Positions 1-5,973 of a stretch of DNA of 6,170 nucleotides are shown here, one piece after another. The stretch's first letter is position 1. Each line of letters opens with the position of its first letter. Both the position numbers and the translations under genes were made by a program. The notes beneath the pieces are model-generated. The model made no database searches. It was not told the DNA's origin and was given only the letters and a program-made list of their open reading frames with translations. This DNA comes from Bacillota bacterium (GTDB lineage: Bacteria > Bacillota > Clostridia > UBA1381), in the NCBI GenBank assembly GCA_021203665.1, contig JAJQAT010000053.1, forward strand, positions 1 through 6,170, given 5' to 3'.

Positions 1-17
1 CTTAAGGATGTTTTTTT

Positions 18-209
18 ATGAAAATAAAATACAATGAGCACGTTATTTTTCGCAGCGGCGCCTTTGATTTTGATATTTGCAACGCCATATGCGACCACGA
101 ATGCACGGGACTTATCCCGTGGGGTCCGAGAAATGAGGAGCAGCTCGATTCGTATGACGAAATTGTAAATTATTCGCCCGAAAGCGCGAATATATACAAC
201 TACGATTGA
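18..209 (+). CDS. Small acidic hypothetical protein (63 aa)
   Basis: I do not recognise this protein. An AAGGA ribosome binding site at 4-8 lies 9 nt before the ATG, which supports real translation. The 63-residue product is acidic, especially in its second half, has no membrane segment or signal peptide, and contains a CX3CX3C cluster (Cys21, Cys25, Cys29) with His27 between the last two cysteines. This spacing could bind a metal, but nothing else supports that. The C-terminal third is rich in Tyr, Asn, Asp and Glu. It is the only plus-strand gene on this side of the window, and its last 10 nt overlap the 3' end of the convergent phosphopantetheinyl transferase gene. It could be a genuine small protein or a chance ORF; the ribosome binding site and biased composition favour the former. 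Confidence 0.5.
   Translation: MKIKYNEHVIFRSGAFDFDICNAICDHECTGLIPWGPRNEEQLDSYDEIVNYSPESANIYNYD
104..121. repeat. Perfect 7-bp inverted repeat, hairpin-capable
   Basis: CACGGGA (104-110) and TCCCGTG (115-121) pair perfectly around a CTTA loop. The hairpin lies inside the small plus-strand ORF and about 80 nt beyond the stop codon of the minus-strand six-gene operon. No T-run follows it in either direction, so it is not a classical intrinsic terminator, although no better candidate for ending that operon is visible. Confidence 0.4.
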
Positions 210-793
210 CGGCAGACAAAGAGCTTATAACCCGCCCGCGAAACGGTGTATTCCTTAAAAAGATACACCGCGCCGTCATATTCTACGCTGTCCGAAAGCA
301 CTGAAAAGCTGTTTAGAGGAATTGTTATTCCCCTGCCTATAGCCTTTACAAAGCTTTCCTTTTTTGTCCAAATTTCAAAAAAGGCGCTGTTTTTATCTTG
401 ACTTTGGGCGATAAATTCAGCCTCGTCCGCGGTAAAAAATCTCTCCGCGGTTTTCATGTCACATTCGCGGCAGCGCTGTATATCCGCGCCGACAGGCTTA
501 TCGTTTACGGCGCATACGGCGTAATCTCCCGAATGTGACAGGTTTACATAAATATTGTCATAATCGGTCAAATACAGCTTTCCGTTTTCGTCCGTGTCCC
601 AATTTACGGGCGTTTTTGCATCGGTTTCCAGTTTGACGGCATAATTTAAAAGCAGCTCGGCTCCTATCGACTGCGCCTTTTTTTGAGCGTGCTTTAGGCG
701 CTTAACCTTTTCCGCGCGTCTTTCGGAAAGATAAGCGTACCACCTCTTATCCTCCGCGTCGATGCCGCTTATATTCATCGCGTAAACCCTCAT
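200..793 (-). CDS. 4'-phosphopantetheinyl transferase, Sfp/Gsp superfamily
   Basis: The enzyme transfers 4'-phosphopantetheine from CoA to the active-site serine of carrier proteins (fatty-acid, polyketide or nonribosomal peptide type) in the cytoplasm. The 197-aa length is a little short of two-domain Sfp-type enzymes (about 220-240 aa). The family motifs are visible in order: NLSHSGDYAVCA (84-95), VGADIQ (101-106) and IWTKKESFVKAIGRGI (141-156). Asp104 and Glu146 match two metal-binding acids of Sfp, with Lys145 and Lys150 in the usual places. The residue equivalent to the second acid of the DIE motif is Gln106, not Glu. The N-terminus MRVYAM aligns with Sfp's MKIYGI, favouring the ATG at 793; Met6 (778) has a GAGGG 8 nt upstream and is an alternative. 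The start overlaps the sirtuin stop in ATGA, implying translational coupling. The carrier-protein target is not in this window. Confidence 0.9.
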   Translation of the reverse strand: MRVYAMNISGIDAEDKRWYAYLSERRAEKVKRLKHAQKKAQSIGAELLLNYAVKLETDAKTPVNWDTDENGKLYLTDYDNIYVNLSHSGDYAVCAVNDKPVGADIQRCRECDMKTAERFFTADEAEFIAQSQDKNSAFFEIWTKKESFVKAIGRGITIPLNSFSVLSDSVEYDGAVYLFKEYTVSRAGYKLFVCRQS

Positions 794-1497
794 ATTTTCA
801 AGCTTCCCAGCACCTCGCCTATCGGTGCGTTTATAACCAAATCGGCGTTCTTATCGGCGGGTGTGGAGGCTTTGTTGATGATTACAAGCCTGCCGCCGTG
901 AAAATAATTGATAAATCCCGCCGCCGGATACACGTTCAGCGAGGTTCCGCCTATTATAAGCGTGTCCGCCTCGCTTATAAATTTCACGGATTTAGTTATT
1001 ACGCCGTCGTCAAGCATTTCCTCGTACAAAACAACGTCCGGCTTTATTATGCCTCCGCATTCGCACCTCGGTATTCCCGCGCTGTTTTCTATTGCGTCCG
1101 CGCCGTAAAGCTTTCCGCAGTCCATACAATAATTTCTGAGCGTCGAGCCGTGCAGCTCAAGGACGTTTTTGCTTCCCGCCGTTTGGTGCAGTCCGTCTAT
1201 ATTCTGCGTTATGACCGCTTTCAGCTTGCCCTTTTCCTCAAGACGCGCAAGCGCGATATGCGCTTTATTGGGCTTCGCGCCCTTTACAATCAGCTTATCG
1301 CGGTAAAATTTGTAAAATTCCTCGGTTTTGTCAAGAAAAAAAGTTCTGCTTAAAATCGTTTCCGGAGGATAATCGTATTTTTGATTATAAAGTCCGTCCA
1401 CGCTTCGAAAATCGGGTATTCCGCTTTCCGTAGAAACTCCGGCGCCGCCGAAAAATACTATGTTTTCACTGTTATCGATTATTTCCTGCAAGGTCAT
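790..1497 (-). CDS. cobB: Sir2-family NAD-dependent protein deacylase (sirtuin)
   Basis: This enzyme removes acyl groups, typically acetyl, from protein lysines, consuming NAD+ and producing nicotinamide and O-acyl-ADP-ribose. The 235-aa protein carries the complete sirtuin signature. The NAD-binding segment GAGVSTESGIPDFR spans 18-31, TQNID is at 97-101, the catalytic His116 sits in ELHGS, a zinc knuckle is formed by Cys124, Cys127, Cys145 and Cys147, and the Rossmann-fold GTSLNVYPAAG spans 184-194. The sequence resembles Thermotoga maritima Sir2 closely by eye (for example KPNKAH, ARLEEKG, ITQNIDGLHQTAGS), suggesting a classical deacetylase and not a dedicated desuccinylase. The start has AAGGAG 10 nt upstream, inside the 24-nt gap after rsmE. 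Known bacterial targets include acetyl-CoA synthetase, but nothing here identifies the target. It is encoded just before, and overlaps, the phosphopantetheinyl transferase gene. Confidence 0.95.
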   Translation of the reverse strand: MTLQEIIDNSENIVFFGGAGVSTESGIPDFRSVDGLYNQKYDYPPETILSRTFFLDKTEEFYKFYRDKLIVKGAKPNKAHIALARLEEKGKLKAVITQNIDGLHQTAGSKNVLELHGSTLRNYCMDCGKLYGADAIENSAGIPRCECGGIIKPDVVLYEEMLDDGVITKSVKFISEADTLIIGGTSLNVYPAAGFINYFHGGRLVIINKASTPADKNADLVINAPIGEVLGSLKI

Positions 1498-1521
1498 TTA
1501 TATCCCGCTCCTTTCAAAAAT

Positions 1522-2268
1522 CTATCGGTTTATATCGCCTATTTCGTACATCGTCATCGCAAGCACCGCCTCGCCCGCCGTTTCCGTGCGGAGTATGCGT
1601 CTGCCGAGCGTTACGGTTTCTATGCCGTTTGCGCGCAGCTTTTCCGTTTCCGCCATATCAAATCCGCCCTCCGGTCCTATCACAAATCCGACCTTTTTTA
1701 CGTTCGGCTTCGCGAGCAAAACCTCTTTCAGAGTTTTTTGCTCCTCGCATTCGTAGGGCACAAAAAACAAATCAAATTCCTTGGATTTCTCTATTACCTC
1801 GTCAAGCGTCATTATTTCCGTTATTTGCGGAATAACTCCCCTGCCCGACTGCTTTGCCGCCGACTCGGATATTTTTTGCCAACGCTCAAGCTTCTTTTTC
1901 TCGTCCTTTTTGTTATCTATCCTCACAACGCATCTGTTGAGCTTTACCGGCGTGATTTCACATATTCCCAGCTCCGTTGTTTTCTGAATAATATATTCCA
2001 TTTTCGACGCCTTGGGAAGTCCCTGGAACAATGTTACCTCTATATTAGGCTCGGAATCGCTTTTGCGCTTGTCCTTTACGGCGCATATAATACGCTTTTG
2101 CTCCATTTGAACAATTTCCGCGTCGTAATCCGTTCCGCCGCCGTCGCAAACGGTTATAGCATCACCCTTGTTAAGGCGCAGCACACGCGATATATGAGTT
2201 ACGTCCTCGCTGTCGATTATTATTTGATTTTCCGTTATTTTATCCCGCGGTACAAAAAATTTAGGCAT
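1522..2268 (-). CDS. rsmE: 16S rRNA (uracil(1498)-N(3))-methyltransferase RsmE
   Basis: RsmE methylates N3 of U1498 in helix 44 of 16S rRNA, using S-adenosylmethionine, on the assembled 30S subunit. The 248-aa product has the family layout: an N-terminal PUA-like RNA-binding domain (about 1-70) beginning MPKFFV, then a SPOUT-fold methyltransferase domain (about 75-243). Diagnostic motifs are KTTELG (96-101), SAAKQSGRG (136-144), the cofactor-loop IGPEGGF (197-203) and LGRRILRTETA (221-231), which forms part of the trefoil knot. The ATG at 2268 was chosen because AAAGGA sits 9 nt upstream and MPKFFV is the usual RsmE beginning. An in-frame TTG at 2286 would extend the protein by six residues but overlaps that ribosome binding site. 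The start overlaps the dipeptidase stop by 8 nt (ATGCCTAA). Confidence 0.95.
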   Translation of the reverse strand: MPKFFVPRDKITENQIIIDSEDVTHISRVLRLNKGDAITVCDGGGTDYDAEIVQMEQKRIICAVKDKRKSDSEPNIEVTLFQGLPKASKMEYIIQKTTELGICEITPVKLNRCVVRIDNKKDEKKKLERWQKISESAAKQSGRGVIPQITEIMTLDEVIEKSKEFDLFFVPYECEEQKTLKEVLLAKPNVKKVGFVIGPEGGFDMAETEKLRANGIETVTLGRRILRTETAGEAVLAMTMYEIGDINR

Positions 2269-3139
2269 TTGTAAATATCCTTTCAAAATTTTTATGACTT
2301 ATTTTTTCAATCCGATTATCAGTATATCCCTTTTGCGATAATCTGTCAAATACCTTGTATATATCCTCGGCTCCTCTTATGCCGTCGGGCAGGCAGTCCA
2401 CTCCGTCGAAATCCGCGCCTATGCCTATGTTGTCCTCGCCGCCGAGCGACATAAAATGGTCTATATGCCTTACTATGTCGTCAATGCCGCATTTACCCTT
2501 GTCTGTCAGGAACGGCGGGTAGAAATTTATTCCCACACAGCCGCCGGTGCTTTTGATAACATTAAACTGGTCGTCCGTGAGGTTGCGCGGGTGAGAGCAT
2601 ACGGCATCGGAGCAGGAATGTGTCGCTATTATCGGCATTTTGGTTATTTCCGAAATATCATAAAAGGATTTCCTGTTAAGATGCGACACGTCAATGAGCA
2701 TACCGAGCCGGTTCATTTCCTCGGCAATGCTTTTGCCGAATTCCGTAAGTCCTCTGCTTTCGTCCCTTTCAAGCGCGCCCGATGCTATATGATTTGAATA
2801 ATTCCACGTGAGCGCCGCCGCGCGAACTCCGAGCCTGTAATAATTTCTGAGCGCGGAAACGGAATATATGCCCTCGCCGCCCTCAATGCTGAGCAGAGCT
2901 TTAACATTGCGCGGCATATGCTCGGTGCTTCGGTGGAATGCGTCAATCAAATTCATTGTGCGCTGCGTTGCGCCGGATTTATACACGGGGTCAACAAAGC
3001 ACGCGAAAACCTGCGTGTAGCTCTCGTATTTCGACATTCTTTCAAAATCAATATGGCAGTCGTTTTTACAGAGCCGCTTGTTTTCGTCAAGCACGCGGCA
3101 AAGCGTGTCGCAGTGAGTGTCAAAAACAGAATATTTCAT
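2261..3139 (-). CDS. Zinc dipeptidase, peptidase family M19 (renal/membrane dipeptidase type)
   Basis: M19 enzymes are binuclear zinc dipeptidases that hydrolyse a broad range of dipeptides, including ones with a C-terminal D-residue. Despite the name, bacterial members are usually cytoplasmic, and no signal peptide or membrane segment is visible here. The 292-aa TIM-barrel protein shows the ligand set: His9 and Asp11 in DTHCDT, bridging Glu86 in SIEGG, His153 in IDVSH and His174 in ATHS. Substrate-binding Arg185 (HPRN) and Asp243 (GADFDG) are also present. The position of human His152 is Trp112 (LTWNYSN), as I recall for many bacterial members. The ATG at 3139 follows a weak GAAGTG site; the gap to yraN is 25 nt. 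The in vivo substrate, perhaps peptides from wall or protein turnover, cannot be read from context. Confidence 0.93.
   Translation of the reverse strand: MKYSVFDTHCDTLCRVLDENKRLCKNDCHIDFERMSKYESYTQVFACFVDPVYKSGATQRTMNLIDAFHRSTEHMPRNVKALLSIEGGEGIYSVSALRNYYRLGVRAAALTWNYSNHIASGALERDESRGLTEFGKSIAEEMNRLGMLIDVSHLNRKSFYDISEITKMPIIATHSCSDAVCSHPRNLTDDQFNVIKSTGGCVGINFYPPFLTDKGKCGIDDIVRHIDHFMSLGGEDNIGIGADFDGVDCLPDGIRGAEDIYKVFDRLSQKGYTDNRIEKISHKNFERIFTNA
2278..2283 (-). promoter_or_regulatory. Ribosome binding site that decides the rsmE start
   Basis: AAAGGA on the minus strand lies 9 nt before the ATG at 2268. It overlaps the upstream in-frame TTG at 2286, so the TTG is unlikely to be the start. The site is inside the last codons of the dipeptidase gene. 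Confidence 0.75.
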
Positions 3140-3164
3140 TTAACAATTCACTTCTTTCAAAAAA

Positions 3165-3521
3165 TCAAAACGCGTTTTCGATATGATTTATTTTTGTCAG
3201 GAACAGCTCTTCGTCCTTTTCCTCGTAGAATACCTCGATTACGTCAAAGCGCACCTCGGTATTTTCAACGTCAGCATAAACCGCCGCCGCTCTTTTTATT
3301 CGCTCCTGCTTTTTGTGGTCAACATACTCGCTCGGTTCGCCGAAAAGGTTATTTTTCCTTGTTTTTACCTCTATAAACACCATACAGCCGTCCTTTTCGG
3401 CTATTATGTCAACCTCGCCGAATTTAAGTCTGAAATTGCGCTCGTGGATTTTGTAATCCAATTCCATAAGATAGTCCACCGCCGCCTTTTCTCCGAAGTC
3501 GCCTATTTTCTTTGTATTCAT
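3165..3521 (-). CDS. yraN: YraN / UPF0102 family, endonuclease-like protein
   Basis: This is a short (118 aa) cytoplasmic protein with the PD-(D/E)XK nuclease-like fold typical of the UPF0102/YraN family, whose biological role is not settled. Recognisable features are GDFGEKAAVDYL near the N-terminus (7-18, with Glu11), the central FGEVDIIAEKD (34-44, with Glu36 and Asp38) and FIEVKTRKN (49-57, with Glu51 and Lys53). Together these give the E...D...ExK acidic and lysine pattern of the fold. Length is normal for the family. The ATG at 3521 has a strong GGAGG with a 6-nt spacer; this site lies within the last codons of rnhB, and start and stop overlap in ATGA. Association with rnhB is common in bacteria and supports both calls, hinting at a role in nucleic-acid metabolism. 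Confidence 0.92.
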   Translation of the reverse strand: MNTKKIGDFGEKAAVDYLMELDYKIHERNFRLKFGEVDIIAEKDGCMVFIEVKTRKNNLFGEPSEYVDHKKQERIKRAAAVYADVENTEVRFDVIEVFYEEKDEELFLTKINHIENAF

Positions 3522-4168
3522 ATATTACCTCCAAGCAGTTTCTTTAGGAATGTTTTCCTGTGTATCGGACAGGGTCCGTATTTCAATATCGCGTCGGTAT
3601 GCGCCTTTGTTCCGTAGCCCTTATGCTTTTCAAAGCCGTATTCCGGATATTTTTCGGCTATTTCGCATATAAATCGGTCACGGCTGACCTTTGCCAGTAT
3701 CGATGCCGCCGCTATGGACATACTTTTTGAATCGCCCTTTACTATGGTTTCATGCGGAATTGTCATGCCGCTTATCCTGTTGCCGTCTATAAGCACAAAG
3801 TCGGGCATTACCGAGAGTCCCGCCACGGCTCCGTTCATCGCCTCGAAGGTCGCGTTTAAAATATTTATCTCGTCTATGCGCCTTTCGTCCACGCTGCATA
3901 TATTGTATGCAAGCGCTCGTTCGGTTATTTCATAAAAAAGCTCCTCGCGGCGTTTTTCGGACAATTTCTTCGAGTCGTTTATTCCCTTTATCACGGTGTC
4001 CGGCTCAAAGATTACCGCCGCCGCGTACACCGGTCCGGCAAGCGGTCCGCGTCCCGCCTCGTCAACTCCGGCTACGCGGGCAAATCCCCTTGCCCTGTAT
4101 TCGTTTTCTGTTTTGCACATCTCCCCGACGCGCTGTATCTCCTCTTCCTCGGTAAGCCTTTTTGCCAT
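3518..4168 (-). CDS. rnhB: Ribonuclease HII
   Basis: RNase HII nicks RNA-DNA hybrids and the 5' side of single ribonucleotides misincorporated in DNA, starting ribonucleotide excision repair. The 216-aa product has AGVDEAGRGPLAGP (33-46) with catalytic Asp36 and Glu37 and the GRG motif that reads the ribose at the junction, and NDSKKLSEKRREEL (64-77). Asp128 (LIDGN), Asp146 (KGDSKS), AAASILAKVSRDR (153-165) and the substrate-contacting Tyr185 in HKGYGTKAH complete the set. The ATG at 4168 is preferred because GGGAG lies 7 nt upstream. An ATG at 4189 would add MKIGRRK but has no good ribosome binding site. This is the first gene of the six-gene minus-strand operon in this window, divergent from the DUF4364 gene. 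Confidence 0.96.
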   Translation of the reverse strand: MAKRLTEEEEIQRVGEMCKTENEYRARGFARVAGVDEAGRGPLAGPVYAAAVIFEPDTVIKGINDSKKLSEKRREELFYEITERALAYNICSVDERRIDEINILNATFEAMNGAVAGLSVMPDFVLIDGNRISGMTIPHETIVKGDSKSMSIAAASILAKVSRDRFICEIAEKYPEYGFEKHKGYGTKAHTDAILKYGPCPIHRKTFLKKLLGGNI

Positions 4169-4175
4169 TTTTCTT

Positions 4176-4180
4176 CTCCC
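4176..4180 (-). promoter_or_regulatory. Ribosome binding site that decides the rnhB start
   Basis: GGGAG on the minus strand is 7 nt before the ATG at 4168. The alternative ATG at 4189 has only A-rich sequence with no clear Shine-Dalgarno match in front of it. Confidence 0.7.
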
Positions 4181-4216
4181 AATTTTCATTTAACTATATC
4201 TTTTTCGATTAAATTA

Positions 4217-4225
4217 TGGTATACT
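4217..4225 (+). promoter_or_regulatory. Probable extended -10 promoter of the DUF4364 gene
   Basis: TGGTATACT fits an extended -10 element: TG, one base, then TATACT (5 of 6 to TATAAT). No good -35 hexamer is seen 16-18 bp upstream, as is usual for extended -10 promoters. Transcription would begin near 4232, giving a short leader of about 15 nt containing the GGAGG at 4234-4238. I could not identify a convincing minus-strand promoter for the rnhB operon in the same gap. Confidence 0.5.
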
Positions 4226-4246
4226 GTATCTATTGGAGGTGTTTGT

Positions 4247-4789
4247 ATGCTGTATCAAAAGGAAATAGACGATTCCGTTCTTATACAATTCATAATACTG
4301 TATACCCTAAGCAAGGTTGACAGCGCCGTTCCCTATAACGAGCTTTTAAACCTTGTCTTAGATAATTGTAACATTAACTACAACGATTTTCAAGTGGCAC
4401 TTGATAATCTTGTCAAAACAAATCACGTAAGCTCGTATCTCTCGGGCAAGCATAATCAAAAATACGAAATAACGCAAAAGGGTATGAACGCCGGTGATTT
4501 TTTCACCTCAAACATACCCATATATATACGCGAGCCGATTGATTTGTCCGTTAAAAATTTATTCCTCGAGGAGCGCCGTAAAAACGCCGTGCGCGGCAAT
4601 ATAACGCCCGTCCGCAGGGATGAGTACGCCGCGGAATGTCAGCTCTATGACGACGACAAAATTTGTCTGCTCGACCTGTCGCTTTACGCGGGTTCCCGCG
4701 GTGAGGCGGAAAAAATGGCGCGCTTTTTCAGAGAGCATTCCGACATTGTATACAAAAAAATTCTTGAGGCGTTTAACGAGGAATTATAG
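4247..4789 (+). CDS. DUF4364 family protein, predicted winged-helix
   Basis: The 180-aa soluble protein matches by memory the pattern of DUF4364, a family largely confined to Clostridia and relatives with no established function. Residues about 10-80 look like a winged helix-turn-helix: helix LIQFIILYTLSKV, a second helix NELLNLVLDN, a recognition-like helix DFQVALDNLVKTNHV, then a wing with QKYEITQKGM. The second half (about 95-180) is mixed and ends in a charged helix, EAEKMARFFREHSDIVYKKI. The fold suggests DNA binding or a transcription-factor-like role, which is inference. A GGAGG sits 7 nt before the ATG, and an extended -10 lies just upstream. It is transcribed divergently from rnhB and converges on lrgB, with a 6-nt overlap of the 3' ends and no visible terminator between them. 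Confidence 0.8.
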   Translation: MLYQKEIDDSVLIQFIILYTLSKVDSAVPYNELLNLVLDNCNINYNDFQVALDNLVKTNHVSSYLSGKHNQKYEITQKGMNAGDFFTSNIPIYIREPIDLSVKNLFLEERRKNAVRGNITPVRRDEYAAECQLYDDDKICLLDLSLYAGSRGEAEKMARFFREHSDIVYKKILEAFNEEL

Positions 4790-5470
4790 CATTCCCGCGA
4801 AAATCGACGCGGTCACAACGGTCATAAGTCCCGCGACCGCCACGGCAAGACTGCTCATCGCGCCCTCTGTTTCACCGATTTCAAGAGCCTTTGTTGTACC
4901 GATTGCGTGCGACGCGGTGCCTATCGCAAGTCCTTTGGCGATAGGCTCTTTTATTCTGAAGGCTTTCAGAACCCGCTCGGCGATTATGTTCCCTATTACG
5001 CCGGTTATTATTATAACCGCGACCGTGATTGTTTGTATGCCGCCAAGCTCCTCGCTGACATCCATGCCTATCGCGGTTGTTACAGACTTTGGCAGGAGCG
5101 TCACATACTGCTCGTGGGTAAGCCCGAAGAGGTAGGACATTAAAAGTATACTGCCCATGCTTGCGATAACTCCGGCGAATATGCCGATAAATACCTCCTT
5201 TGCGTGTTCCCTAAGCACACTTATCTGCCTGTAAAGCGGCACCGCAAGGCATACCGTCGCGGGCGTGAGCAGATAGCTTATATATTTCGCGCCGCTGTTA
5301 TAGGTTTCATAGTCGATACCGAATATCTTTATCACCGCTATAACGAATATTATCGATATTAAAAGCGGGTTTAAAATCGGTATTTTCTTTTTCAGAAATA
5401 TTCCTATCATGTATCCCACGACGCTTATCACCGCGCCGAAGAATATACTGTCAGTCATTACGGCGTTCAT
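4784..5470 (-). CDS. lrgB: LrgB/CidB family inner-membrane protein
   Basis: LrgB works with a small CidA/LrgA partner in the cytoplasmic membrane. The pair was first described as a holin/antiholin-like modulator of murein hydrolases; related pairs in Bacillus (PftAB) and the plant plastid fusion PLGG1 transport small carboxylates such as pyruvate or glycolate and glycerate. The 228-aa protein is almost entirely hydrophobic segments and has the family's conserved stretches: LLTPATVCLAVPLY (67-80), LPKSVTTAIGM (126-136), GTASHAIGTTKA (184-195) and EGAMSSLA (202-209). Length is normal. The start at 5470 has GAGG 8 nt upstream and lies inside lrgA (20-nt overlap), so translation is likely coupled. 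No linked LytSR or LysR-type regulator is present in the window. Choosing between a lysis-control and a transport role is not possible from sequence alone. Confidence 0.93.
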   Translation of the reverse strand: MNAVMTDSIFFGAVISVVGYMIGIFLKKKIPILNPLLISIIFVIAVIKIFGIDYETYNSGAKYISYLLTPATVCLAVPLYRQISVLREHAKEVFIGIFAGVIASMGSILLMSYLFGLTHEQYVTLLPKSVTTAIGMDVSEELGGIQTITVAVIIITGVIGNIIAERVLKAFRIKEPIAKGLAIGTASHAIGTTKALEIGETEGAMSSLAVAVAGLMTVVTASIFAGML

Positions 5471-5834
5471 TTTCCTTGCCTCTTTTCCTTTTATCGAATT
5501 TCATTACAAGCTCCGTCACCTTGCCCGTGACCGCCATTACCGCCACCGTTGACACAACGGTTATAACGCTCACCGGCAGGAGTATTCCCTTTAGCTCTCC
5601 CCACGCGGTTATAAGTCCCGCGCCGCCCGGTATGAACATAAGCGGCATTATTTCTATAAGAAAATCCGATGTTTTTTCTATATTTTCAAGCTTTATAATT
5701 TTTGTGCAAAGCAGAATCAGCATAACTATAAGTCCGTATATGCTTGCCGGTACCGGAATCGGTATGAAATGATGCAGCATTTCACCCGCAAAGGTGACAA
5801 GCATTATTATGAACAGCTGGTATATATATTTCAC
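5451..5834 (-). CDS. lrgA: CidA/LrgA family holin-like membrane protein
   Basis: This is the small membrane partner of LrgB, 127 aa, within the usual 110-150 range. Four hydrophobic segments are visible (about 5-22, 28-46, 60-78 and 83-104), followed by a short charged tail ending KRKRGKENERRND. The family motif PIPVPASIYGLI (25-36) before the second segment and MPLMFIPGGAGLI (63-75) in the third are recognisable; the latter corresponds to the FxPAGVG-type motif of LrgA. The GTG at 5834 is chosen because AAGGAGG sits 6 nt upstream. A longer ORF from 5897 would add 21 residues of non-family sequence encoded by a repeat element, so it is rejected. It is the first gene of a two-gene operon with lrgB. 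Assignment to LrgA rather than CidA is arbitrary from sequence. Confidence 0.9.
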   Translation of the reverse strand: MKYIYQLFIIMLVTFAGEMLHHFIPIPVPASIYGLIVMLILLCTKIIKLENIEKTSDFLIEIMPLMFIPGGAGLITAWGELKGILLPVSVITVVSTVAVMAVTGKVTELVMKFDKRKRGKENERRND

Positions 5835-5840
5835 GTTTAT

Positions 5841-5847
5841 CCTCCTT
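5841..5847 (-). promoter_or_regulatory. Ribosome binding site that decides the lrgA GTG start
   Basis: AAGGAGG on the minus strand, 6 nt before GTG at 5834, is a near-ideal Shine-Dalgarno. It places the start after the repeat element and not within it. Confidence 0.85.
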
Positions 5848-5865
5848 GATGAAATTTGGTGTATG

Positions 5866-5917
5866 AATCCCTCCGTCATTTGCTGCGCAAATGCCACCTC
5901 CCTTTAACAAGGGAGGC
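5866..5917. repeat. Two-hairpin dispersed-repeat-like element in the lrgA leader
   Basis: The element begins AATCCCTCCGT and contains two perfect inverted repeats in tandem. CATTTGC (5877-5883) pairs with GCAAATG (5887-5893) around TGC, and CCTCCCTT (5897-5904) pairs with AAGGGAGG (5909-5916) around TAAC. The arrangement (AATCCCTCC, variable stem, CACCTCCCTTT, AAGGGAGGCTT) resembles a repeat I recall being scattered between genes in many gut Clostridia; I could not search for other copies. It lies 19 nt upstream of the lrgA ribosome binding site, so if lrgA is transcribed through it, both hairpins would be in the leader RNA. Confidence 0.7.
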
Positions 5918-5921
5918 TTGC

Positions 5922-5969
5922 AGGGCACAGCCGCAAATGTGGCTTTAACTTCGCAGGGGTCGGTGCCCT
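5922..5969. repeat. Nested inverted repeat (outer 7 bp, inner 6 bp)
   Basis: AGGGCAC (5922-5928) pairs perfectly with GTGCCCT (5963-5969). Directly inside the 5' arm, AGCCGC (5929-5934) pairs with GTGGCT (5939-5944), with one G-T wobble, around AAAT. The result is a stem carrying a stacked hairpin and a free stretch, a compact structure when transcribed in either direction. It continues immediately from the two-hairpin element and may be part of the same repeat unit. No protein-coding potential is seen. Confidence 0.55.
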
Positions 5970-5973
5970 CGGC

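Noticed and set aside
898..1353. Plus-strand ORF of 151 codons antisense to the sirtuin gene
   Set aside because: Shadow of a complete sirtuin with all catalytic and zinc residues; no start signal or recognisable domain.
1381..2274. Long plus-strand ORF of 297 codons antisense to rsmE and the sirtuin start
   Set aside because: It spans two well-supported minus-strand genes and their intergenic gap, has no ribosome binding site, and its composition (rich in Arg, Tyr, Phe, His) is that of an antisense shadow of GC-biased codons.
2269..2286. TTG start giving a 254-aa RsmE
   Set aside because: The TTG overlaps the ribosome binding site of the ATG at 2268, and the family N-terminus MPKFFV begins there.
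4190..4246. Minus-strand promoter for the rnhB operon
   Set aside because: CATAAT and TATAGT -10-like hexamers exist on the minus strand, but none has an acceptable -35 at 16-18 bp, so no call was made.
4784..4815. Bidirectional terminator between the DUF4364 gene and lrgB
   Set aside because: Only a 4-bp CGCG/CGCG match is visible around the overlapping stop codons, too weak for a terminator and without a T-run.
5835..5897. 21-residue N-terminal extension of LrgA
   Set aside because: It is encoded by the repeat element, has no family resemblance, and the strong AAGGAGG directly before GTG at 5834 defines the start.
5866..5969. CRISPR-like or tandem repeat array
   Set aside because: The units are inverted repeats of different sequence, with no regularly spaced identical repeats or unique spacers.
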